Positions 28,915 through 35,987 of a DNA stretch of 64,000 nt are shown here, one piece after another (position 1 is the stretch's first letter; every line of letters begins with the position of its first letter). The translations under genes were made by a program, and so were the position numbers. Under the pieces are notes generated by a model. It was given only the letters and a program-made list of their open reading frames with translations. It was not told where the DNA came from and did no database searches. The stretch is from Actinomycetota bacterium (GTDB lineage Bacteria > Actinomycetota > JAHEXW01), in NCBI GenBank assembly GCA_025355855.1, contig JANXYU010000019.1:1-64000 (forward strand), read 5' to 3'.

Positions 28915-29577
28915 ATGAACGTTGCCAACATCACGGACATTGTAATCAAGATCTTAGTCTTGCTCACAGCTGTAGTTGTGCATGAATACTCACACGGCCG
29001 CATGGCGGAGGCGATGGGCGACTCTACCGCGCGGCGGGCCGGACGGTTGACGTTGAATCCGTTGCCGCATTTAGATCCCTTCTATTCCGTGATCTTGCCA
29101 TTGTTCTTGATCATCAGCGGTTCGCCGGTTCTTTTTGCGGCCGCCAAACCGGTGCCGATCAATCCGCTGATGTTTCGGCACCGCCGCAGCGGCCTGTTTT
29201 GGGTCGGCCTGGCTGGTCCCGCCTCAAACCTAGTGATGGCTTTCGTCGCCGGGGCGATGCTGGGCGCAACCTGGTCATGGGCGCCGGCGATCGCGGTAAA
29301 GTTCCTGGGGAGCTTCGTGACCATTAATTGCTTATTGGCGGTGTTCAACTTGATACCCCTGCCGCCGCTGGACGGCAGCCGTCTGGCCGAAGCGGTCATG
29401 CCGCGTGAGTGGGTCCGCGGCTATACGGCCATTGAGCCTTTCGGCATCTTCATTATTTTTGGCCTGTTCTTCCTCGTCCCTCGATTTTTTGAAGCTGTCA
29501 TCCTGCCGGTGGTGAACTTCCTGGCGACTATGTTTACTGTCTGGCCCCAGGCGCTCGCCAAGTTGTTGGGGTTCTAA
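28915..29577 (+). CDS. Site-2 protease family membrane zinc peptidase (M50)
   Basis: A 220-residue polytopic intramembrane protease homologue. The zinc site HEYSH lies at residues 23-27 and the second motif NLIPLPPLDGSR, with the third zinc ligand Asp, at about 145-155. Five or so membrane segments are visible. It belongs to the compact form without a PDZ domain, as in small stand-alone M50 proteins of Firmicutes and Actinobacteria. GGAG lies before the ATG. Its position two genes before scpA-scpB is common. Confidence 0.9.
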   Translation: MNVANITDIVIKILVLLTAVVVHEYSHGRMAEAMGDSTARRAGRLTLNPLPHLDPFYSVILPLFLIISGSPVLFAAAKPVPINPLMFRHRRSGLFWVGLAGPASNLVMAFVAGAMLGATWSWAPAIAVKFLGSFVTINCLLAVFNLIPLPPLDGSRLAEAVMPREWVRGYTAIEPFGIFIIFGLFFLVPRFFEAVILPVVNFLATMFTVWPQALAKLLGF

Positions 29578-29581
29578 AGAG

Positions 29582-30085
29582 ATGCTAAAGCGCGTGCGCC
29601 AGTTCATCAGGGGGATGTTTGCGAGGCTGGTTGAAAACGACTATACTTTCATAGCGGATTACCTGACCAAACCCGAATTCGCGTTGTTTAAAACGATGTC
29701 CCGTTACGATCAGAAACATGCCTTGAACGTGGCGCGGTATTTGGCTGAGGACGGCGCCGGAACGCCTCTGGTTCGCGCGGGTCTGCTGCACGATATCGGT
29801 AAGGCTGAATGTCCGGAACTGACTCTAATCAGGCGCAGCGTGGCCGTGTTTTTAGAATGGCAGGCGCCCGCGGAAGCGGTTGTGCTGGCCGAAAAGGGCC
29901 GCGGAAGACTGGCCCGAGCGATGTCGGTCCACCGTGATCATCCGGCGCTGGGCGCGGCCAAACTTGACAGCCTGAATGTCGACGGTTATATCGTAGCGCT
30001 GGTCCGGTGGCACCAAAACGGGGAGGCGGCTCCGGAAGCCGAGGCCGACCTGGAGCTCTTGCGAGCCGCTGACGAACTTTTCTAG
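29582..30085 (+). CDS. HD domain protein
   Basis: A 167-residue protein with an HD-superfamily phosphohydrolase core. Metal ligands can be placed at His in DQKHALNVA, the His-Asp pair in GLLHDIGKAE and later residues in VHRDHP and VRWHQN. It starts four bases after the site-2 protease and is followed by trpS. Members act on nucleotides or phosphorylated small molecules; the substrate here is unknown. Confidence 0.8.
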   Translation: MLKRVRQFIRGMFARLVENDYTFIADYLTKPEFALFKTMSRYDQKHALNVARYLAEDGAGTPLVRAGLLHDIGKAECPELTLIRRSVAVFLEWQAPAEAVVLAEKGRGRLARAMSVHRDHPALGAAKLDSLNVDGYIVALVRWHQNGEAAPEAEADLELLRAADELF

Positions 30086-30093
30086 GGGGATAC

Positions 30094-31080
30094 TTGAAGG
30101 ACAAAAAGAGGCTGCTGACCGGATATCGACCGACGGGACGGATGCACCTAGGCCATTTCGAGGGCAATCTGAAGAACATGTTGGCGGCCCAGGATCAACA
30201 CGAGTGCTTCTTCTTTATCGCCGACTGGCATGCTTTGACGACGAAATACAAAGACGTTTCCTCGCTGAAGAGCGATACGGCCGACATGGTTATCGACTGG
30301 CTGGCCATGGGTCTCGATTCAGATAAATGCAGTATCTATCGCCAATCAGACCTACCTGAGATAGCCGAATTCAACCTGTATTTATCCATGATCACTCCCC
30401 TGGGTTGGCTGGAGCGCAATACTACATATAAAGATCAGCTGCGCGAATTGGGAGCGCGCTTGGTCGCGACCTACGGATTCCTAGGCTACCCGGTTCTGCA
30501 GGCGGCCGATATCCTGATTATGCACGCCGACCTCGTGCCGGTAGGCGAAGACCAGTTGCCTCATCTCGAGCTGGCCCGCGAGATCGCCCGCCGGTTTAAC
30601 CATTACTACGGCGCCTACCTCAAAGAACCCCAGGCGGTTCTATCGGCTTCTCCTAAGGTTCCCGGTCTGGACGGACGCAAGATGAGCAAGAGCTATGACA
30701 ACGCGATATTCTTAAGTGACGAACCGGAAGTCATAACCAAGAAGGTCCGGATGATGGTAACCGACCCTGCGCGCCTGCGCGCGGACGACCCGGGACATCC
30801 CGAGGTCTGCAGCGTTTTCGCCGCCCAGAAGATATTCGATGCGGACGCGGCGGTTGCCATAGAACCGGCTTGCCGGGCGGGCGAGATCGGTTGCAGCGCG
30901 TGTAAAGCACGCCTGGCGGAGAAGTTGAGCGCGACGTTGGCTCCCTTCCGGGCCAAAAGGGCCGAGATTCTGCGCGACCCCAGCGTCGTCAACGACGTTC
31001 TAAGCGCCGGACTGGCCAAAGCGAAACCCGTCGCCGAGGCGACTCTGTTGGAAGTAAGGAAGCGATTGAACATCGGGTAG
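30094..31080 (+). CDS. trpS: Tryptophan--tRNA ligase
   Basis: Class I aminoacyl-tRNA synthetase (328 residues) for tryptophan. The HIGH motif is MHLGH at about 17-20 (start TGYRPTGRMHLGH), the KMSKS loop is GRKMSKSYDN near residue 194, and the segment PVLQAADILIMHADLVPVGE is typical of TrpRS. Start codon is TTG with a GGGGG stretch upstream. No T-box leader is possible in the eight bases before it. It is followed by a hairpin-rich spacer before scpA. Confidence 0.96.
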   Translation: MKDKKRLLTGYRPTGRMHLGHFEGNLKNMLAAQDQHECFFFIADWHALTTKYKDVSSLKSDTADMVIDWLAMGLDSDKCSIYRQSDLPEIAEFNLYLSMITPLGWLERNTTYKDQLRELGARLVATYGFLGYPVLQAADILIMHADLVPVGEDQLPHLELAREIARRFNHYYGAYLKEPQAVLSASPKVPGLDGRKMSKSYDNAIFLSDEPEVITKKVRMMVTDPARLRADDPGHPEVCSVFAAQKIFDADAAVAIEPACRAGEIGCSACKARLAEKLSATLAPFRAKRAEILRDPSVVNDVLSAGLAKAKPVAEATLLEVRKRLNIG

Positions 31081-31128
31081 GCGTCAACCTTCAGGTCGAC
31101 GCCCGAGTGCCGGTCTAAAGACCGGCAC
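31081..31128. repeat. Two adjacent near-perfect hairpins between trpS and scpA
   Basis: Hairpin one (31081-31102) pairs GCGTCAACCT with AGGTCGACGC, one mismatch, two-base centre. Hairpin two (31107-31128) pairs GTGCCGGTCT with AGACCGGCAC perfectly. They begin exactly after the trpS stop. There is no U-run, so a simple terminator is unlikely. The arrangement looks like a REP-type dispersed palindromic repeat, but no second copy lies in this window. Confidence 0.8.
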
Positions 31129-31145
31129 CTACATTTTGGTGACTT

Positions 31146-31919
31146 ATGGATAACTTGGCCTATAAAATCGAATTAGAAGTCTACGAAGGGCCTTTCGACC
31201 TGCTGTTAGAACTGATTCTAAAGCAGGAAGTGGATATCTATGAGGTGCCGATAGCGGCCATTACCGACGGCTATCTGAAATACATTACCAAGATGCCGGA
31301 GCTTAATCTGGATGTGACCAGTGAATTTCTAGTCATCGCGGCAACCTTGCTGGAATTGAAATCATACGCGCTGCTGCCCGTCGACGAGGCGGAAGAGATC
31401 GCTATCATCCGCAGCGAGATGGAGACGCGGGACAGTCTCATCGAGCACCTGATCGACTATATGACATTCCAGGGTGTGACCGTGGCGATGGCCGGGAAAG
31501 TGGAGGAACAAAGCTACCGCTATCCGCGCATCGCTCAACCGGAAGAAGACTATGCTGATCTGGCGCCGGATTTTCTGGCCGGCATTCGCCTGACTGATCT
31601 GTCGAGCCTGGCCCAAGAACTTTTGGGAACCAAGCCGATGCTGCTGGTCGATACATCGCACATGGCCTTGTACAACATATCGATTTCGGAGAAAGCGCAT
31701 GATATGGTCGAACTTCTCAAGGCCAAACCAAGTGGTTCCTTCCGGGAGCTTTGCGAGCAGGCCGAAAGCAAGATCGAGAAGATCGTAGTTTTCCTTGCCT
31801 TGTTGGAGTTGTTTAAAAGAGGAGTTATCGGGGTCAGTCAGGCGCGTGTCTTCGGCGATATCCGGGTCAAATTGGTGGATGAGACGATGATTAACTGGAA
31901 TAAATGGAACGAAGAATGA
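31146..31919 (+). CDS. scpA: Segregation and condensation protein A
   Basis: Kleisin subunit of the SMC-ScpAB condensin complex, 257 residues. The N-terminal SMC-neck-binding domain (KIELEVYEGPFDLLLELILK, then AAITDGYLKYI) and the C-terminal winged helix that binds the SMC head (LALLELFKRGVIGVSQ) are both clear. It overlaps scpB by four bases (ATGA), so the two are coupled. The smc gene is not in the window. Confidence 0.95.
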   Translation: MDNLAYKIELEVYEGPFDLLLELILKQEVDIYEVPIAAITDGYLKYITKMPELNLDVTSEFLVIAATLLELKSYALLPVDEAEEIAIIRSEMETRDSLIEHLIDYMTFQGVTVAMAGKVEEQSYRYPRIAQPEEDYADLAPDFLAGIRLTDLSSLAQELLGTKPMLLVDTSHMALYNISISEKAHDMVELLKAKPSGSFRELCEQAESKIEKIVVFLALLELFKRGVIGVSQARVFGDIRVKLVDETMINWNKWNEE

Positions 31920-32545
31920 GCGAGGGGCAAATGGAACTTAAGTCGATACTAGAATCACTGTTATTCGTGACCGACGAGCCGCTGGCTGTCAAAAAGCTGG
32001 CAGAATTGACAGGCCGCCCAGACGCTGAGGTTAAAGAGGCCTTAACGGACCTGAAAGAAGACCTTGTCAGCCAGGGACGGGGGATTCGTCTTAAGGCGAT
32101 CGCCGGCGGTTACCGGTTGTTTACGGACACCAAAAACCGAGTGTACGTAGAGAAGCTGGTCTTGTCCTCCGACTTTCGCAGGCTGACCCAAGCGGGATTG
32201 GAAACGCTGGCTATCGTTGCTTATCGTCAGCCGATCACGCGCGGTGAGATAGCCGGAATCAGAGGCGTCAGCGTTGATTCTGTTTTGGCGAATTTGATTG
32301 CCAAAGGTCTCGTCAAAGAGGTAGGCAAGGAAGACGTGCCCGGTCATCCGACCCTTTACGGCACCACTGAACGCTTTCTAGAAAGCTTCGGCCTCGAGGG
32401 CTTGAACGAACTTCCCGAACTTGAAGGGTTCGAACCGGACGAAGAAACCCAGCGAAAAATTAGGTTCCGCCTCGCCGGGACAACACCCGAAGCGGATATG
32501 ACGGAGACCGAAGCGACCGAGCCTGACGCGCCGGCGCCCGCCTGA
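31916..32545 (+). CDS. scpB: Segregation and condensation protein B
   Basis: Partner of ScpA in the condensin complex: 209 residues with two winged-helix domains (KSILESLLFVTDEPLAVKKL and ETLAIVAYRQPITRGEIAGI, the latter a family hallmark, followed by RGVSVDSVLANLI). The acidic, Pro/Ala-rich tail (residues 165-209) is likely disordered. I chose ATG 31916, which overlaps the scpA stop as ATGA; an in-frame ATG at 31904 is less likely. Confidence 0.95.
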   Translation: MSEGQMELKSILESLLFVTDEPLAVKKLAELTGRPDAEVKEALTDLKEDLVSQGRGIRLKAIAGGYRLFTDTKNRVYVEKLVLSSDFRRLTQAGLETLAIVAYRQPITRGEIAGIRGVSVDSVLANLIAKGLVKEVGKEDVPGHPTLYGTTERFLESFGLEGLNELPELEGFEPDEETQRKIRFRLAGTTPEADMTETEATEPDAPAPA

Positions 32546-32551
32546 ACGCCT

Positions 32552-33532
32552 ATGCCGACATTCGGATTAGAGGAAGAAGTCTTTGTCGTCGAGCCCGAAA
32601 AGCCTTCTCTAAAATCTCTTTACTACCTGTCTAAGCTGTTGTGGCGTAATCCGCGCCGGCACTATCGTTTAACCGCGTCGAATTTCAGCCGGGGTCCGGA
32701 CGTCAAGCAGGCCTTGATGAGCGGCGTCGAAGTCGCGACCGAGGTCCACAACGATCCCGCCAGTCTGGTAGACGACCTTAGGGAACGACGCGGCGAACTG
32801 GCGTCCGTGGCCGAAGGCCTAATCGCGCCGATCGGTCACTTGGTCAATCTCAGCACCCCGTCAAACGTCTGCGCTCTTCAGCTGCACGTCGGGGGGGTTC
32901 CTAACATCGAAACTGTCTATCAAAATCTCGGCCACTTCCTGCCCATCTTGACGCTCATCACGATAAACGCGCCATTTGCCGGGGGCACCTACTACGGCCA
33001 GTCGTTCAGGCTGGCCCACGGTTATTCAATCGGGCCGTTGCGACCCGACCCGACCGACCGGTTTCAGGACATGATAATCACCAAAAGGCTGGGAACCGTG
33101 GAGCTCCGGGCCTTTGATCCGTGTTGGGACTTGGAACGCGTGCGAGTTTTGGCGCGGGCGGTGGCCGCTATCGCGGCTTTAGACAAGCCGCTGGCTTTTG
33201 ACCGCGCCCTATATAACAAGGGGCGGATCGCGCTTGCCGAACGCGGTTTCGTACCAGAGTTACGTCCTTTGTATAATGAGTTGAGCTTGATTGCTGACGT
33301 CCCGGAGGAAATGTTGATCCGGACTGCGTCAGATGAGGTCAAAGAGTTTTGCCAGGCACACGGCACTGTCGCGGCCTACAGCGCGCTGGATAACGGCTAC
33401 AGAAACGGCATTTTCGCCGCCGCTCCGGTACCAGAGAATAAGGCGGCTCTTCTGAAATCAATGGCTGGCCTCGCGGGCTACTACGTGCCCAAGTTGCCTT
33501 ACGTAACGTGGAAGTATCTTAAAGAGAAGTAA
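32552..33532 (+). CDS. GCS2-family carboxylate-amine ligase
   Basis: A 326-residue member of the glutamate-cysteine ligase type 2 (YbdK-like) family. FGLEEEVFVV is the ATP/Mg2+-binding N-terminal motif, EVATEVHNDPASL follows, and ITKRLGTVELRAFDPCWDLE is the conserved C-terminal half motif. Members join a carboxylate to an amine with ATP; glutathione precursor synthesis is one case, but related clades make other products. Length is a little short for the 370-residue norm. It starts six bases after scpB. Confidence 0.82.
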   Translation: MPTFGLEEEVFVVEPEKPSLKSLYYLSKLLWRNPRRHYRLTASNFSRGPDVKQALMSGVEVATEVHNDPASLVDDLRERRGELASVAEGLIAPIGHLVNLSTPSNVCALQLHVGGVPNIETVYQNLGHFLPILTLITINAPFAGGTYYGQSFRLAHGYSIGPLRPDPTDRFQDMIITKRLGTVELRAFDPCWDLERVRVLARAVAAIAALDKPLAFDRALYNKGRIALAERGFVPELRPLYNELSLIADVPEEMLIRTASDEVKEFCQAHGTVAAYSALDNGYRNGIFAAAPVPENKAALLKSMAGLAGYYVPKLPYVTWKYLKEK

Positions 33533-33576
33533 AGGCAAGGCCCTGGATTATAGGGATTATAAGGAGTATAGAGAGC

Positions 33577-33648
33577 ATGAAAAACATTGTTTTTGCGAGG
33601 CTGGGTTTTGGCCGCGGCAATCTCAGCGAGGCGGGTGCCGTCCAATGA
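33577..33648 (+). CDS. Short leader ORF coupled to psd
   Basis: A 23-codon frame starting at ATG 33577 ends in TGA at 33646-33648, overlapping the psd start as ATGA. AAGGAG lies at 33561-33566, while psd itself has no close ribosome binding site, so translation of psd may depend on ribosomes finishing this frame. The encoded peptide (MKNIVFARLGFGRGNLSEAG and three more residues) resembles nothing I know. It may be a regulatory leader rather than a functional peptide. Confidence 0.4.
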   Translation: MKNIVFARLGFGRGNLSEAGAVQ

Positions 33649-34349
33649 AACCAACCACAATGATCCCCATAATCCTTATACTCTCAATAATCCTCCTTGC
33701 CGTCCTTTACCTGCTCAACCGTTTTGTCTGGTTCTACCGCGACCCTGTCCGGCAGGCCGACGCGACCGGACGCGTTGTCATCAGCCCCGCCGACGGCCAG
33801 GTCGTGTACATTAAGAAATTTGTTGACGGCGCTGTGGCTAGCGAGAAACTCGGCCGGCAAATCAAACTTGACGAGCTTACCGACCTAAAATTGCCGGAAC
33901 ACAGCCAAGGCTGGATAATAGGCATCTACATGTCGCCGTTTGATGTTCATTTCAACTACGCGCCTTTGCCCGGCAAGATTAAATCGATTGCTTACACGAA
34001 GGCCAGCGCGAACCTGCCTATGGTTGACCTTTGGGAATATATTCGGTATAGTTTTTTGCGCCAAGCCGTTGACAACTTTGCCGAGCGTTTTCACCTGACC
34101 AACGAGCGTAACAGCCTCTTGGTTGAGGGCCCGGGCTTCGACTACGCGGTTATCGAGATTGCCGACAAGTTCGTCAACAAAATCTCTTGCTACGTGCGAG
34201 AAGACATGACTGTCAAGGCAGGCGCCAAGGTCGGGTTTATCGACCGCGGCAGTCAGGTTGACCTCATAATATACAAGACTGACATCGACTTCCAAGTCAA
34301 GACGGGACAGCAGGTATATGGCGCGAAGACGATTCTCGCAACTTACTAG
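33645..34349 (+). CDS. psd: Phosphatidylserine decarboxylase-family protein
   Basis: A 234-residue membrane-anchored pyruvoyl enzyme precursor expected to turn phosphatidylserine into phosphatidylethanolamine. It has a N-terminal hydrophobic segment (residues 5-25), then WFYRDPVRQ, ISPADGQVVY, MSPFDVHFNYAPLPGKI, and the self-cleavage site Gly-Ser in IDRGSQVDLIIYK near residue 215. Length fits the short bacterial/archaeal type. It is overlapped by a leader ORF at its start and overlaps the MFS gene by 32 bases at its end. No pssA is in the window. Confidence 0.9.
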   Translation: MKPTTMIPIILILSIILLAVLYLLNRFVWFYRDPVRQADATGRVVISPADGQVVYIKKFVDGAVASEKLGRQIKLDELTDLKLPEHSQGWIIGIYMSPFDVHFNYAPLPGKIKSIAYTKASANLPMVDLWEYIRYSFLRQAVDNFAERFHLTNERNSLLVEGPGFDYAVIEIADKFVNKISCYVREDMTVKAGAKVGFIDRGSQVDLIIYKTDIDFQVKTGQQVYGAKTILATY

Positions 34350-35550
34350 TTTCTTCTGGCAGAACGCCGCTGTCATCGGCATTACCATGTCGACGACCCT
34401 TATATTCGCGTTCGCGACCCTCTATTTACGCGAAGAAATGCATGTTTCCAACTTCATGGTCGGCGTAGCGGTCAGCCTGTCGCATATTATATCCGTCGTA
34501 TTTTCACCCCTGGTAGGGACTTTGTCGGATCGGGCGCAAACGCCATGGGGACGCCGCCGTCCGTTCTTGGTCGGCGGAGCTATAGCGGCGGGGATATTCT
34601 TGTTCATCATGCCGCACGTCCTGAACTACTGGCTTTTCCTGCTTGTTGTGAGCTTGTTCTTTGTTTTCAGCATCGGCTATCAGATTCCGTTCTACGCGTT
34701 GATACCGGAGATCGCTCCGGAAGGACAGCGCGGTGTCTATTCGACATTTACCGGGTTGCTGCGCCTGGCCGGGGCTGGCATAGTGATGGGCGTCGGCGGT
34801 TGGTTGTGGGCTAAATCGCCCGCGTGGCCTTTCAATGTAACGGCGATCGCCGTGATGTTGACGGCGTTTGTGACCGCCGCCGCGATTCCCGAAGAGCCAA
34901 AGCGGCTGTTGCCGCATGACGAGAGAATCGACATCTACCGAAACTTCCGGCTGTATCTAAAGGAATTAGTCGCCCAGCATCAGATATTCCTGTTCTTCGG
35001 GGCGCAGTTCTTTTGGTGGATGGGCCTCGGCGCCATCCTGCCTTTCGCGACAATCATGCTCAAGGAACTATATGGAGTTAACGTGTCTGAGCTGATGAAG
35101 GTCACCCCGTTGGTTTTGGTGGGCGGCGGCCTTCTAGTCGGGACAATTGTCGGGGCGGGTGTTTTGGGCGATCGGTGGGGTCAAAGACGCGTCATCATGC
35201 TGGGCTTAAGTGTGTTGGTTGTTGGTTGCCTGCTGGCGATCGCCGGCCGCAGCTTGCCGATCGTCTATCTGGCGGCTTTCACTGTGGTTATCGGAGCGTC
35301 GCCCCTATTTACGGCGCCGTTCGCGATGCTGGCCGACCTTATTCCGCGGGGCCGGGAAGGCGAATTCTACGGTTTGGATACCATATCCATTACTCTTAGC
35401 CAGGTACCCGCCGCTTTACTAGGCGGGGCAATCATTGACGGTTTTGGGTATCCGGCGATATTTGCGTTCGTGTCTGTCTGCGCGGTTGTTGCCATAGTTC
35501 TGATGTGGCGTGTCGGATTACCGAAAAAGCGCCGGCCGAGCGTGTCTTAA
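34318..35550 (+). CDS. MFS transporter, SLC45/sugar-proton symporter-like
   Basis: A 410-residue major facilitator with about twelve membrane segments. The loop SDRAQTPWGRRRPFLVGG after helix 3 is typical of the GPH/SLC45-like branch, suggesting a sugar or glycoside substrate. A second related loop (GDRWGQRRVIMLG) starts the second half, and LADLIPRGREGEFYGL resembles the equivalent loop in that group. It starts inside the psd gene. Substrate not determinable. Confidence 0.8.
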   Translation: MARRRFSQLTSFFWQNAAVIGITMSTTLIFAFATLYLREEMHVSNFMVGVAVSLSHIISVVFSPLVGTLSDRAQTPWGRRRPFLVGGAIAAGIFLFIMPHVLNYWLFLLVVSLFFVFSIGYQIPFYALIPEIAPEGQRGVYSTFTGLLRLAGAGIVMGVGGWLWAKSPAWPFNVTAIAVMLTAFVTAAAIPEEPKRLLPHDERIDIYRNFRLYLKELVAQHQIFLFFGAQFFWWMGLGAILPFATIMLKELYGVNVSELMKVTPLVLVGGGLLVGTIVGAGVLGDRWGQRRVIMLGLSVLVVGCLLAIAGRSLPIVYLAAFTVVIGASPLFTAPFAMLADLIPRGREGEFYGLDTISITLSQVPAALLGGAIIDGFGYPAIFAFVSVCAVVAIVLMWRVGLPKKRRPSVS

Positions 35551-35579
35551 ACAGTAAAAGTCATCCCTCCAAGGTGTAA

Positions 35580-35588
35580 TGATATACT
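35580..35588 (+). promoter_or_regulatory. Extended -10 promoter upstream of the HIT gene
   Basis: TGATATACT fits TGnTATAAT with one mismatch; expected start of transcription is near 35595. A strong ribosome binding site, AGGAGG at 35606-35611, lies six bases before the ATG at 35618. This marks the start of a new unit after the MFS gene. Confidence 0.55.
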
Positions 35589-35617
35589 TAAAAGGTTAAC
35601 TACACAGGAGGAAAACC

Positions 35618-35959
35618 ATGGCTGACTGCGTTTTTTGTAAGATCGTGGCCAAAACCATTCCGGCCGACATCGTTTTTGTGGGCGCTACCGTTATTGCGTT
35701 TCGAGATATCACACCCAAAGCACCGGTTCATGTTGTCATAATCCCGAAGAAACACATCAATCCTCTGGAAGACCTGGATGAGGAAGACATTGTCATGATT
35801 CCCGAAATATACATGGCGGCTCGTACGATCGCGGCCGATGAGGGCATTGACGTTTCCGGCTACCGGGTCTTAACCAACCATGGCCCCGATTCCGGCCAAG
35901 AGGTCGAGCACATGCACTGGCATCTGTTGGGCGGACACCGGCTCGGCGATATTGGCTAG
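35618..35959 (+). CDS. HIT (histidine triad) family nucleotide hydrolase
   Basis: A 113-residue HINT/PKCI-like protein. It starts MADCVFCKIVAKTIPADIVF, has RDITPKAPVHVVIIPKKHI in the middle, and ends with the histidine triad HMHWHLLGG, whose middle His is the nucleophile. Such enzymes hydrolyse adenosine phosphoramidates and related nucleotides. CVFC resembles the zinc cysteines of the N-terminal finger seen in many HINT proteins. It has its own promoter and excellent ribosome binding site. Confidence 0.95.
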   Translation: MADCVFCKIVAKTIPADIVFVGATVIAFRDITPKAPVHVVIIPKKHINPLEDLDEEDIVMIPEIYMAARTIAADEGIDVSGYRVLTNHGPDSGQEVEHMHWHLLGGHRLGDIG

Positions 35960-35987
35960 CGGCTTAAAGCCGCGAGAGGACATGTGA

